A DNA stretch of 37,914 nt from Planctomycetaceae bacterium (GCA_002713555.1 PATG01000064.1:23977-61890); one strand, 5' to 3'. Numbered from the stretch's first letter, positions 10,078 to 19,002 are shown. Notes: generated by a model not told the origin, from the letters alone. A program made the numbers and translations.

Positions 10078-10096
10078 ACGCACACAAATTGTGCGT
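10078..10096. promoter_or_regulatory. 19-bp operator-like dyad
   Basis: ACGCACA (10078-10084) and TGTGCGT (10090-10096) are perfect 7-bp inverted arms around a CAAAT spacer. The size and spacing fit a dimeric repressor site. It lies about 420 bases upstream of the chosen HTH start, in non-coding DNA. Which protein would bind is unknown. Confidence 0.4.
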
Positions 10097-10140
10097 GTGC
10101 ATTAAAGATATCGTGTTATTGATGATAGAATGAAAGGCGA

Positions 10141-10208
10141 CAGACAAAGATATTATAATTAAAGATAACATAATTAAAGATGTCATAATTAAAGATGTCA
10201 TAATTAAG
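10141..10208. repeat. AT-rich 15-bp tandem repeat
   Basis: The unit TAATTAAAGATGTCA occurs twice exactly (10171-10185, 10186-10200), preceded by a near-identical unit ending ATAACA (10156-10170) and a degenerate one (10141-10155), and followed by a partial TAATTAAG (10201-10208). The unit is a multiple of three, so the minus-strand frame through it reads TSLIM repeats, but no gene is supported there. Confidence 0.85.
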
Positions 10209-10470
10209 AAGCACGCTTGGATAGTTTGGATGCGCACTTAGAGACTATTCAAGAATCCTGTAGGGAATGCCCTCTGAGGTGTTCCGAGAGTAGTAGTAAG
10301 GTCCGAATGGAACGGAGGCAAATGGATAGGCTCCTTAGTCACAAGGATATCTATTCAGAGTCGCATGAATGCGATCTTGGAATCAATCGAGTAACTGCTA
10401 AGAACCAGTTTCGTTACCTGGTTAACAGGTCGAATTCTTCGGGAAACTTGACGCAACAAGGGAGAGTGAA

Positions 10471-10518
10471 ATGGGCTCTAGTGTGTCAGGTTTATCGCTT
10501 AAGAAAGTGTCGGACTAA
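10471..10518 (+). CDS. Possible 15-codon ORF with a strong ribosome binding site
   Basis: An ATG at 10471 is preceded by AGGGAGAG, five bases upstream, one of the better Shine-Dalgarno matches in the window. The frame encodes only MGSSVSGLSLKKVSD before TAA. It runs into the 3' end of the convergent glycosyltransferase gene. It could be a micropeptide, the surviving start of a lost gene, or chance. No family is recognised. Confidence 0.25.
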   Translation: MGSSVSGLSLKKVSD

Positions 10519-11041
10519 CACTCGTTCGAGAACGGCGTGGTACCAAAGGTTTTTCTAGACGAATCCACGAGAAGCCAATAACTCGACGATGAACTTTTTC
10601 CATATTTTCTTGTAATGTGCGCAGTGATCCGAAACGACGTGAGCCAACGGAGTCGATGGATTCTGCATTGCGAATAAGCGGTTTTTCTTTTGTACCCAGA
10701 CCTTGTGGATCATCAGCCAACAGGCGTTTAAGTTCATGGGCATCGATTGCGGATATGCCATCATGAACGACAACAACTTCTGGTGAAATGTGATTCGCAA
10801 CCAAAGCTAAAGCGGCAGGAAGCCCTTTCCGAACCGGTTGTCGTAATACCTTGAGTTGTGGATACATGCGAGACATTTCGCAGGCTGTTTCGTAGGTCTC
10901 GTCCGTTGATCCGTCGTCAACGATTACCACCTCAATTGGGGAACTTATTTCATGGGCCAACTCCAATAAATCCATAATGGCGATGCGCAATAAACGTTCA
11001 CCATTATGAACTGGTAAAACAACGGTTAAAATCTGGCGCAT
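10499..11041 (-). CDS. Short family-2 glycosyltransferase-like protein
   Basis: The N-terminus has the GT-A fold opening of GT2 enzymes (MRQILTVVLPVHNGERLL), followed by EVVIVDDGSTDETYE, the nucleotide-sugar binding segment. The expected DxD metal motif further on is replaced by VVVHDGIS. At about 180 residues it is shorter than typical GT2 catalytic domains and ends in a basic tail (LVPRRSRTSVSPTLS). The start at 11041 is chosen because AGGAG lies nine bases upstream; an open frame extends to 11179 but lacks this support. Upstream is a perfect 18-bp inverted repeat. Sugar donor and acceptor are unknown, and the small size and altered DxD leave open that it is a non-catalytic or reduced relative. 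Confidence 0.75.
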   Translation of the reverse strand: MRQILTVVLPVHNGERLLRIAIMDLLELAHEISSPIEVVIVDDGSTDETYETACEMSRMYPQLKVLRQPVRKGLPAALALVANHISPEVVVVHDGISAIDAHELKRLLADDPQGLGTKEKPLIRNAESIDSVGSRRFGSLRTLQENMEKVHRRVIGFSWIRLEKPLVPRRSRTSVSPTLS

Positions 11042-11066
11042 GAGAAGCATCTCCTTGCAAAAGCTC

Positions 11067-11134
11067 CTAGAACCGGTTTCAAAAACTCCTATTCCCCATT
11101 CGTAGCTATATGTGTGTTTTGAAACCGGTTCTAG
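11067..11134. promoter_or_regulatory. Perfect 18-bp inverted repeat, paired operator-like sites
   Basis: CTAGAACCGGTTTCAAAA (11067-11084) and TTTTGAAACCGGTTCTAG (11117-11134) are exact reverse complements. Each arm is itself centred on the palindrome AACCGGTT; the two centres are 52 bp apart, close to five helical turns. It lies 26-93 bases upstream of the glycosyltransferase start. GAAACCGGTTC resembles the CG-centred palindromes bound by LacI-family repressors; alternatively the transcript could fold into one long hairpin just before the ribosome binding site. Confidence 0.6.
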
Positions 11135-11414
11135 TGTTTTTCCTGTTACGTGGAAAACACATGGATTAATAATCAGCATCTAAGTGATGGGAGCGACTCT
11201 TCAAAATCACTGCCTATGCATCCTGAATCGACCCATTGCCAGGACATTCTGTAGGCAAATGGTTGTTAGCACGGATTGGAACAGAACTGCACATGATGCA
11301 GGTCGTATGGCTTGGATGCCCGATAAGTCGGTGGTCAGCCAGCCAAGCTCACCGTATGCTGGTATATGTTCATCTGCTCAGTGCGGTTGGTAATAGCAAG
11401 GAAAGAATTACGCG

Positions 11415-12917
11415 ATGCAAAGATACCAGGTTTTGATCTTATTCCTTCTCGGTTTGTGGATGCTTTGTGTAGAACGACTTCTTGCAGAAGATCCGATTCG
11501 AGATGCTGTTGTGAAAATCCAATCGACACAGCTCGCGCCCGACTATCAACGTCCCTGGGCAAAATCAAGTCCAACGAAATCGGGTGGTTCTGGTGTCATT
11601 GTTGATGTAGATGGTTTGCACGTATTGACGAATGCGCATGTAGTGCGTTTTGCCAGCCAAATCTACGTGCAGCCTAATTCAACCACCGAAAAATATGCGG
11701 CAGAGATTGTAGCAATCGCACCAGGGATAGATTTGGCTCTGTTGAAAATTAAAGATCCAGAAGTTCTTGCAGAACAATCTGCACTGCAGTTGTCGGATGA
11801 ACTTCCAAGTACGAAGGATACAGTCAATGTCTATGGATTTCCGATTGGTGGTGATGACTTGTCGGTAACCGAGGGTATTGTTTCACGTATTGAATTCAGT
11901 CGCTATTACTTTGGAGATTCCGGAACACGCATTCAGGTTGATGCAGCTCTTAATCCGGGAAATAGCGGTGGACCTGCCGTCGTTGAAGATAAGATAGTTG
12001 GGCTCGTGTTCAGCGGAATTCGCGACGCAGATAATATCGGATATCTGATTCCAGCCCAGGAAATACGGATGTTCCTGCGAGATATTGCAGACGGATCGTA
12101 TCAAGGAAAACCCAAATTATTTGACCGTTTCCAAGTTGCTGAAAATGAAGCATTGCGAAATCGACTGAGCCTGGGAAAAGAAACGACCGGGGTCATTATC
12201 ACAAAGCCTTATCGCAAGGAGGATTCTTATCCATTGAAGCGGTGGGACGTTATTACAAAGATAGGACCTCATAAAATTGACAATCAAGGATTAGTCCAAC
12301 TGCGAAACGATTTGCGTTTGCGATTCCATTACTTCATTCCTCAACTAGTGAAGGAAGGAAACATAGAACTAGCAATTGTTCGAGACGGGCAGCGGATTCA
12401 AGTGCAAGTGCCAGTCGAACATAAAATGGAATTGTTATTGCCAAGAGCCATGTACGACTATCCCGAATATGCGATTTACGGCCCTTTAGTGTTCACGACG
12501 GCAACTCTCGAAATTGGCCAAAGCATGACGCGATCGAGTCGTTGGCTGGCACTGCTGGCCAACCGGCGTAGTCCCTTGATATCGCGAATGATGGACAAGC
12601 CCCAATTCCCAGGCGAACAACTCGTAATTGTTCCTACAGGCATGTTTTCGCACCCAATCAATAAAGGCTATGCGAATCCATCTTTTCAAGTCGTATCCCA
12701 TTTGAATGATGAACCCGTCAAAAACCTGGCACACTTGGTTGAATTGCTGCGAGATTTTTCTGGAGAATATGTTGAATTTACTTTTGCAGGTCAAATTGAA
12801 ACACTAATCTTTCGGCACGCAGAAGTTGTCGAATCTAGCGAAATAATTCTGGAAGCTGAAGGAATTCGTCATCAATTTTCGCCCCGATTGCGTAAAATCT
12901 GGAATGCTGGAAAATAG
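11415..12917 (+). CDS. Exported Deg9-like trypsin-fold serine protease with PDZ-like domains
   Basis: A signal peptide covers residues 1-24 (LILFLLGLWMLCVERLLA). A trypsin-fold domain follows with His75 in TNAHVV, Asp106 in GIDLALL and Ser184 in NPGNSGGP, the full catalytic triad of the S1C (Deg/HtrA) family. After IGYLIPAQEIRMFL come a PDZ-like region (GVIITKPYRKED, RWDVITKIGPHKIDNQG) and a second C-terminal domain (YGPLVFTTATLEIG, FQVVSHLNDEPVKNLAHLV). This order and these C-terminal signatures match the plant Deg9/Deg10 type rather than classical DegP. It probably degrades or monitors misfolded envelope proteins in the periplasm. It is monocistronic, with convergent broken and intact genes downstream. 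No predicted regulator is adjacent. Confidence 0.92.
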   Translation: MQRYQVLILFLLGLWMLCVERLLAEDPIRDAVVKIQSTQLAPDYQRPWAKSSPTKSGGSGVIVDVDGLHVLTNAHVVRFASQIYVQPNSTTEKYAAEIVAIAPGIDLALLKIKDPEVLAEQSALQLSDELPSTKDTVNVYGFPIGGDDLSVTEGIVSRIEFSRYYFGDSGTRIQVDAALNPGNSGGPAVVEDKIVGLVFSGIRDADNIGYLIPAQEIRMFLRDIADGSYQGKPKLFDRFQVAENEALRNRLSLGKETTGVIITKPYRKEDSYPLKRWDVITKIGPHKIDNQGLVQLRNDLRLRFHYFIPQLVKEGNIELAIVRDGQRIQVQVPVEHKMELLLPRAMYDYPEYAIYGPLVFTTATLEIGQSMTRSSRWLALLANRRSPLISRMMDKPQFPGEQLVIVPTGMFSHPINKGYANPSFQVVSHLNDEPVKNLAHLVELLRDFSGEYVEFTFAGQIETLIFRHAEVVESSEIILEAEGIRHQFSPRLRKIWNAGK

Positions 12918-13025
12918 CAAGTCAACCCAGATAGAGTTTGATTCGATGGTGCAAAAGCCCAAAGGATTAGATTCTATTTAGATAAATATTTTCGGCTTCT
13001 GTTTCTTTTCAGGCTGGCTATTTCT

Positions 13026-14024
13026 TCACGCTTCTTCTTCTTCAGGGGCAGTCTCATCACTGCTATTTTCAGCAGCGTCTGCCGCGGTAGCTGTGGCCCC
13101 TTGCATATTGGCCAGCTGTTCGCGGCAAGCTTCGATACCTTCTAAGGCTTTGGCTTCAGAAGCTTTTTCATCCACCACATTTTCTTCTAGAAGAGCCGGG
13201 CTTTCTTCCGTTTTTGAATCCGTAGGTGTATCAAGGGGCTCATTTTTAATCGTGTTAGCTTCGCTCGCTGTGGGCGTCTGTTCCGGCTAGTTTTGTAAAC
13301 CAGCCAATTGAGCACGAAACGCCTCAACGCTTTCGAGTGCTTTGGATTCCACAACTTCGGCTGAAGGTTCAGCGGTTTCAGGAATGGGATCCTCATCGAC
13401 TGCTTTTTCGGCAGCAGCCAACATTTGTTGGGAAATCAATTCCAGTTCGTCATCTTCTATTGGTTCCGTTTTAGTTTCATCGGATGCGGTTGCTTCTGCT
13501 CGATCCATGTCTGGTGGCTCGCTGACCGCTGCTGCTGAATCGTCACTTGGTTCTTTTGCCGATGGATCCATTGGCATAGGAGGAACTGATTCTTCGGGAG
13601 CCGAATCCAAAGATGTATTTTCAGCTGGCGACTCTGTTGCAGGTCAGGCAAGTTTGCCGTTTTGGCTAGCTGAGCTTCGGGTTCATTATCGGAATAAGCA
13701 GTGGGTGTGGTTGGAGGAATTTGAGTTTCAGGCACTTCGGCCGGCGCTGCTTCAGAGGTTGGTGCTTCGGTTGGCGGGACTTCCGCTGGCCGTTTTTCAG
13801 CAACGGGTTCTTGAACAACTGAAGTTGTTGGGGCAGGCTTTTGTTTGGGTACTTAGGCCGGGCGACTCATTGGGATTTTGCGAAAAGACGCTTGAGATTT
13901 GCCGAGATAAACTGTTAGCATATAGCCCAAGATGATATTCAATACGGATGACAAAATGATGAATAGAGTCACTGCATAACCTCGACGGAGGGATTCTTCT
14001 TTTTGAGCGTTTAAAAGCTTACAT
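13026..14024 (-). pseudogene. Broken gene for a membrane-anchored Pro/Glu-rich protein
   Basis: Reading the minus strand, an ATG at 14024 is followed by an extra T; removing it gives MKLLNAQKEESLRRGYAVTL and a membrane helix (FIILSSVLNIILGYMLTVYL). The frame then hits TAA (13855-13853), continues for about 68 codons of Pro/Glu/Ala-rich sequence, needs a one-base correction near 13641-13650, continues through acidic sequence, hits TAG (13289-13287) and resumes in the same frame to TGA at 13026. The two frame lesions cancel, so the span is exactly 333 codons. A motif is repeated across the second stop: LESVEAFRAQLAGLQ and LEGIEACREQLANMQ. Coding character persists across all four lesions, which favours recent decay or assembly error over chance. 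It lies about 110 bases after the thioredoxin-protease gene on the same strand. Function unknown. Confidence 0.8.
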
Positions 14025-14132
14025 TACAACAAGAGCTTGCTGCAGTTGGGCGGAGCGAAAGTTGCCGCAGAGCGCCCCCGATGTAGAGATTGTCGGGATT
14101 CTTCAGCCGCAAGAACGTGTATTTTTTGTGTT

Positions 14133-15623
14133 TTAACGCAAGAGATGCTCGGCCGCAGCCTTTGCCGTGGGCTGAGAAAGCTGGCGAACAAAATCAGGAG
14201 AAGCATTGTTGAGTGTAATCACCTCACTTTTACCATCGAGAGAGTGAGGTCGAATGATACAAATGACTTCGGAATTTACACCTCGGCGCTGGATTTCTTC
14301 CAAGGCAGCTTGTTCAACGGGGCTTAATGATTTCGGTAGACTTGCAGTACCATTGTTCGTTTTTGGTAAAGTTTGAACGGGCTCTTGTCCACGGACTGCA
14401 AATTCTGGATCAGAGATATCAGGTGTGACTCTAGCAGGCAAGGAAGGCCCAGGTGAATTTCTAGTTGAACTAGTATTTGCAGACTTGTAGACAATGGAGA
14501 GCCCCAAGTCATCGAGCTTTGTTTGAATCGAACTGAGAGACGCATAGAGCCCTTCGTTCTCCTGAGGATCTGCTGCAAAACAAACGCCGACTAATTCACC
14601 GGACTTGTTGAAAAGGCCACCTCCGCTACGGCCTTCGACGGGTGCTCCAGCGACTTCAATATTGCCAGGACCTTGATACCGATTATTGGCGGTTACCCGG
14701 GAAACAAGAACGGTTGCGTTCTGGCCTCCGTTACATCCCACCGAGGCTACTGGTGTGCCCGGAGGGAGTGTTTGGCGCCCTGAAGCAATCTTGGCAACTT
14801 GTACGGCGACATCAGGCCGAATACTTATTAGACCCAAGTCACGTTCCAAGTCGTATTCAACCAACCGCCCAGTATACGTAGCACCGGGCTGTGCGCCCTG
14901 AGAACCCATCTGAAACAGTGTGATCGTGATGGGACCCTGTCCAGAAGAACTGCGGAAAAGATGGCCACAGGTTAAAATCAATGCTTCACCCTGGCGCGCG
15001 TCAACGATCGTCCCTGTGCCAGTTGATTTGCCATGGGCATCTTCTATAGTGATTTTCACAGTGGCTTCAACAATTGCACGATGATCCTGCTGTGAACCAT
15101 TTGTTACTAACCGTTGTCTACCAGTAAGATCCGCGGAAGGATTTGCCTTTACGACAGGAGCTGAAGTTTGGTTGTTTGAAGATTGGATTTCGACAATACG
15201 TCCACTTTGTGAAGATGTTAGATTGTTCGCTTCCAATACAGGTTGGGCTCCTACCGCTATAGGGTTTACTACGGGGCTAGCTGAGGAGCCAGGATCTGCC
15301 CGGGTTATCATTTGTTTTAGTTCGTTGTAACTAGCGAGTCCTTTTTTACGTTCGATTTCTCGTCCATCAACCAAAACAATAAACGTTGGCACCTGGGTTA
15401 CACCGAAACGAGTTGCTGTTTGAGAATCATGATGAATGTCGATTTTATGTATTTGATAGCCCGCAGCAGCAAGCTGCTCCATGACGGGGCGCATTTGTAA
15501 GCACGGACCGCACGTTGCAGAACTGAAATCCAACAGAACGGCTTCGGCCGTGGCAGACCGAATATCAAGGACAAGAGACGTACTTAGAAGTAGTAGTATG
15601 TGTGCAACGAGATTGTTGACCAT
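14133..15623 (-). CDS. Exported thioredoxin-trypsin fusion protein
   Basis: I place the start at the ATG at 15623, with GGAGG six bases upstream; the frame is open to 15734 without support. Residues 1-27 form a signal peptide. A thioredoxin fold follows immediately, with Cys38-Gly-Pro-Cys41 and the cis-proline loop VTQVPTF. A Ser/Asn/Gln-rich linker of about 90 residues leads to a trypsin-fold domain with His221 (LTCGHLF), Asp262 (ERDLGLIS) and Ser333 (GRSGGGLF), so both active sites look intact. A C-terminal segment of about 90 residues contains a short alpha/beta region (EVICIIRPHSLDGKSE). It probably acts in the periplasm, combining disulfide chemistry with proteolysis or peptide binding. 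The broken membrane protein gene lies just downstream and may have been co-transcribed. Substrates are unknown. Confidence 0.88.
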   Translation of the reverse strand: MVNNLVAHILLLLSTSLVLDIRSATAEAVLLDFSSATCGPCLQMRPVMEQLAAAGYQIHKIDIHHDSQTATRFGVTQVPTFIVLVDGREIERKKGLASYNELKQMITRADPGSSASPVVNPIAVGAQPVLEANNLTSSQSGRIVEIQSSNNQTSAPVVKANPSADLTGRQRLVTNGSQQDHRAIVEATVKITIEDAHGKSTGTGTIVDARQGEALILTCGHLFRSSSGQGPITITLFQMGSQGAQPGATYTGRLVEYDLERDLGLISIRPDVAVQVAKIASGRQTLPPGTPVASVGCNGGQNATVLVSRVTANNRYQGPGNIEVAGAPVEGRSGGGLFNKSGELVGVCFAADPQENEGLYASLSSIQTKLDDLGLSIVYKSANTSSTRNSPGPSLPARVTPDISDPEFAVRGQEPVQTLPKTNNGTASLPKSLSPVEQAALEEIQRRGVNSEVICIIRPHSLDGKSEVITLNNASPDFVRQLSQPTAKAAAEHLLR

Positions 15624-16056
15624 CGGTTCCCTCCATGGATACCCGGTCGCTCTTTTGCGACAGCTCCCCCCTGTCCAGGTCCGCACCCGGAGAAAATCCT
15701 TTTTCTCCATCGACAGCAGAGGAACAACCATCACATCAAATTGCTTTTTACGGCTCCAGCCGTTAGAGCGAGTTAATAATTTGCTTCAGTTACGTAATTC
15801 TTACAAGACCAACCCCGGTCCGTTGAGCAAAAAAAGCGTGTTACTGCTCTTTGGTGCTTGCTGGCAATGCATCTATTGGGGCGTGGTCCATGTCTGAGGA
15901 GACTGCCGCATGTCTTGTGCCAATCGTGGGTTCCCGATGAGGATGCGATGAGGCTACAATGGTCGACTTGTTGGTGTCGGACTAGCTAGCAATGCTGCCT
16001 GAGATCTATGGTGCGAACACATCTATTTCTTCCCTTTGTAGAAGCGAAACTTTCTG
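15624..16056. other. Divergent intergenic region before metG
   Basis: About 430 bases separate the minus-strand protease fusion from metG. It should hold promoters for both directions. I see no clear -35/-10 pair, hairpin or T-box-like leader. A 138-codon plus-strand frame overlapping the protease start is judged a shadow. Confidence 0.5.
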
Positions 16057-18111
16057 ATGGCTAAACGACGCTTATTGGTAACTTCAGCATTGCCCTATGC
16101 CAATGGACCAATTCATTTGGGGCATCTCGTAGAGTATTTGCAAACCGATATCTGGGTGCGATTTCAAAAGCTACGAGGCCACCAGTGTCTCTACGTGTGT
16201 GCCGACGACACACATGGCACGGCAATAATGATTCGTGCACAGCAGGAAAACCGTCCTGAGGAGGAACTCATTGCAGAAGTGCAAGCCGAGCACGAGAAAG
16301 ATTTCGCAGATTTTTATATCGATTTCGACAACTATGGTAGCACCAACGACAAGGAGAATCGCCAGCTCTGCGAGTCCATTTGGCAGTCCATTCGCAAAGC
16401 GGGACTCGTGTCTGAGAAAGACATAGAGCAGTTATTTGATGTGGAAGCTGGCACATTCTTAGCCGATCGTTTTGTGCGCGGCATGTGCCCCAAATGTAAA
16501 GCGCACGATCAGCCGGGGGATAATTGTTCATCCTGCGGACACACCTACACTCCCGCCGAATTGATTGATCCAGTCAGCACATTGAGTGGATCGCCGCCCG
16601 AAGTACGAACGGCAAAGCATCTGTTCATAGAATTGGAGCAATTGCACGCGTTTCTCAATGAGTGGACACAAAGTGGGAATCATTTGCAGCCAGAAATTGC
16701 AAACTATCTTAAAGGACACTTTTTAGGTGAACCGCTGCGTGATTGGGACATCTCGCGCCCAGCACCCTATTTCGGTTTTGAAATTCCAGATTTTCCTGAA
16801 AACTATTGGTACGTCTGGTTTGACGCTCCGATTGGGTACATCGCCTCGACAATGCAATGGTGTGAAAAAACGGGCGAAAATTTAGAAGATTGGTGGCGCT
16901 CGTCAGATTGCGAAATCCATCATTTCATAGGCAAGGATATTACCTATTTCCACACGCTTTTTTGGCCAGGCATGTTAAAAACGGCTGGCTTCAGTCTTCC
17001 TGAAAAGGTGCACATCCATGGTTTTCTGACGGTTGACGGCGAAAAGATGTCAAAAAGCAAAGGGACATTCATCAAAGCGCGTACTTATCTGAATCACTTG
17101 GAACCAAGTTACTTGCGCTACTTCTATGCCTCCAAGATTTCGTCCAAAGTCGACGACATCGATCTCTCGCTCGAGGAATTCAGGGTAAAGGTCAATACGG
17201 ACTTGATCGGAAAAGTCATCAACCTAGCTAGCCGTTCAGCAAAATTCGTTGCAAATATTGGTCTGTCTGCTGAATATCCTCACGATGGTGGGCTATTCCA
17301 AGAAGCAGCTGCAGCGGGAGATGAAATTGCCGAAGCCTACGAGTCTTGTGATTACAGTCGTGCGATGCGGAAAATAATGGCATTGGCTGATCGGGCGAAC
17401 CCATTCGTCGAAGAAAACAAACCCTGGGAACTTCGTAAGGATAGTCAGCGGCAAGACGAGCTGCAGGACGTCTGTACCGTTGCACTGAACTTATTCTACC
17501 AGTTGGCAATTTATCTGCAGCCAGTGTTGCCAAAACTGGCACTGCAAACTGGAGAATTACTCAATAGTCCTATCTTGCATTGGGACCAGGCAAAGAAGCC
17601 ACTGGTAGGTACGCCCATCGCAAAATTCAGTCACATGTTAAAACGTATAGAAGAAAAGGATATCAACGCAATGATTGAAGATAGTAAAGAAGAACTCGAA
17701 GTGGGGGTTGAGGAACCAAGCGAAGCACAGAGTGATCCATGGAATGATACTGGTGATGCACTTTTTGCTGAGCCGCTCACAGAAGAATGCAGCTTTGATG
17801 ATTTCTTAAAAGTGGATCTCCGTGTTGCTCGAGTTGTTGAAGCAGAGCATGTAGAAGATGCACGTAAATTATTGAAGCTGAAACTCAGCTTGGGAGGCGG
17901 CAAAACGCTCCAAGTTTTTGCGGGCATCAAAGCGGCCTACGAACCTGAAAAGCTGGTTGGCCGACTGGTTGTTTGTGTTGCAAATTTGGCTCCGCGCAAA
18001 ATGAAATTTGGGTTGAGCGAAGGAATGGTTGCAGCCAGCGGCCCAGGAGGCAGTGAGGTGTACCTCCTGTCACCTGATGAAGGATCTGTGCCAGGGCAGA
18101 GAGTTCATTAA
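16057..18111 (+). CDS. metG: Methionyl-tRNA synthetase
   Basis: This class I aminoacyl-tRNA synthetase charges tRNA-Met. The ATP-binding HIGH motif is His20-Leu-Gly-His23 after [10 protein letters not shown] zinc knuckle is present (Cys144, Cys147, Cys157, Cys160). The KMSKS loop is intact at Lys330 ([11 protein letters not shown]). The anticodon-binding helical domain follows, then an acidic linker, and a C-terminal tRNA-binding OB domain of the Trbp111 type ([49 protein letters not shown]). The length of 684 residues fits the long bacterial form with the fused C-terminal domain. The start ATG has no strong Shine-Dalgarno sequence. It stands alone between a divergent and a convergent gene. 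Confidence 0.98.
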   Translation: MAKRRLLVTSALPYANGPIHLGHLVEYLQTDIWVRFQKLRGHQCLYVCADDTHGTAIMIRAQQENRPEEELIAEVQAEHEKDFADFYIDFDNYGSTNDKENRQLCESIWQSIRKAGLVSEKDIEQLFDVEAGTFLADRFVRGMCPKCKAHDQPGDNCSSCGHTYTPAELIDPVSTLSGSPPEVRTAKHLFIELEQLHAFLNEWTQSGNHLQPEIANYLKGHFLGEPLRDWDISRPAPYFGFEIPDFPENYWYVWFDAPIGYIASTMQWCEKTGENLEDWWRSSDCEIHHFIGKDITYFHTLFWPGMLKTAGFSLPEKVHIHGFLTVDGEKMSKSKGTFIKARTYLNHLEPSYLRYFYASKISSKVDDIDLSLEEFRVKVNTDLIGKVINLASRSAKFVANIGLSAEYPHDGGLFQEAAAAGDEIAEAYESCDYSRAMRKIMALADRANPFVEENKPWELRKDSQRQDELQDVCTVALNLFYQLAIYLQPVLPKLALQTGELLNSPILHWDQAKKPLVGTPIAKFSHMLKRIEEKDINAMIEDSKEELEVGVEEPSEAQSDPWNDTGDALFAEPLTEECSFDDFLKVDLRVARVVEAEHVEDARKLLKLKLSLGGGKTLQVFAGIKAAYEPEKLVGRLVVCVANLAPRKMKFGLSEGMVAASGPGGSEVYLLSPDEGSVPGQRVH

Positions 18112-18162
18112 GCCAGAGAGTCCGAAAGATAGTTGCTTCGTTGAAGAAAACCCTGCTTGCAC

Positions 18163-19002
18163 TTACAACCATAGTTTTAGTCGGCCGTTGAGCATGTCAG
18201 GCAGGGCTTTTTCGACGATTCGTTTAACCGTGTTGGGATGATAGCGCGAGCTGAGATGGCTGGCAAGGATAAGTTCGTTTTGGAACTTATCGCGCCTTTC
18301 AATAAAGTCGTCTAGATGCATGTGTCCGAATTTGTGAATTTTTTCTTTGCGATGTTCAGGGGATACAAAGGTCATTTCACAGATGAGTACCTTCGCTTTG
18401 AACATGTCTGGACAATTATCTAATCCCGCTGGTGCTGTGTCGCCAGCGTAGGCAACGATTGGTTGGCGTTTTTCACTCGTGACTTCCGTACCGGCTAGGC
18501 GTAAATCCCTGATCTGATCGCCGCGAAGCTCCTGGTATTCTGGCTTAAGCTTGCGACGACGTTCCCAGACCACATAACCCAAAGCGGGAACACTATGTTT
18601 CATTTCACTTACAGTAACTACCAACTCGCGTGATAAGTCCAATTCATCGCCAGGGTGGAGTGGCTTCAGTTCGCAGGGCATCCGGCCACGGTCAAGCCGA
18701 GTGAACTGCCGGAGGATCTCACGTGCTGGAGCGATGGTTTGCTCCGGCATGTAGATGGTTGGCGGTTCCATCTTCATCATTCTCCGGCGGGCGATATACA
18801 CGGGGAGGGCGACAATATGGTCGAGATGGCCGTGAGAGATGAACCAGGTTTCGGTACCCATAAATGACCAAGGTTGAGCTCCCAAATCAAAGCCGATACT
18901 TAGCTCAGGGACGCGCCAGTAACTCTGGACAGCCGCTCGAGAATAGCCCTCGATGGTCAGGCCATTATGCTTGATAGTTTTTATGGGGGCGTTTTCGACC
19001 AT
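18163..19002 (-). CDS. RNase Z-like metallo-beta-lactamase-fold hydrolase
   Basis: The protein has the MBL zinc motif HGHLDH at residues 57-62, a downstream metal-ligand motif YAGDT, an RNase Z-type HMHLDD segment and a C-terminal SHLSSRY histidine. The order FDLG, HGHLDH, YAGDT, SHLSSRY matches tRNase Z and its close relatives, which cut tRNA 3' trailers. At 279 residues it fits the short bacterial/plant form. The region corresponding to the exosite arm is not obvious. It is convergent with metG (52 bases apart). A role in tRNA 3' processing is likely but a related phosphodiesterase role cannot be excluded, so no gene symbol is given. Confidence 0.82.
   Translation of the reverse strand: MVENAPIKTIKHNGLTIEGYSRAAVQSYWRVPELSIGFDLGAQPWSFMGTETWFISHGHLDHIVALPVYIARRRMMKMEPPTIYMPEQTIAPAREILRQFTRLDRGRMPCELKPLHPGDELDLSRELVVTVSEMKHSVPALGYVVWERRRKLKPEYQELRGDQIRDLRLAGTEVTSEKRQPIVAYAGDTAPAGLDNCPDMFKAKVLICEMTFVSPEHRKEKIHKFGHMHLDDFIERRDKFQNELILASHLSSRYHPNTVKRIVEKALPDMLNGRLKLWL

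Larger units (their letters stand above)
9748..10470. other. Gene-poor stretch upstream of the HTH gene
   Basis: No convincing gene is visible in about 720 bases. Open frames of 83 codons (minus) and 113 codons (plus, TTG start) lack a ribosome binding site and family resemblance. The stretch is AT-rich in its middle and holds a 19-bp dyad and a 15-bp tandem repeat, annotated separately. An AACCAG/CTGGTT hairpin lies at 10403-10423. Confidence 0.6.

Noticed and set aside
9986..10237. Minus-strand 83-codon frame with a hydrophobic TSLIM repeat.
   Set aside because: The hydrophobic repeat is a by-product of the 15-bp tandem repeat; no ribosome binding site or family resemblance.
10217..10558. 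Plus-strand 113-codon frame starting with TTG.
   Set aside because: No ribosome binding site, no known motif, and it runs through the 3' end of the glycosyltransferase gene.
13342..13935. Plus-strand 197-codon open frame rich in Ser and Ala.
   Set aside because: It is the antisense shadow of the broken Pro/Glu-rich minus-strand gene, whose membrane helix, repeated motif and continuous frame are much better supported.
15481..15897. Plus-strand 138-codon frame before metG.
   Set aside because: It overlaps the signal peptide and thioredoxin region of the minus-strand fusion gene and has no family resemblance.
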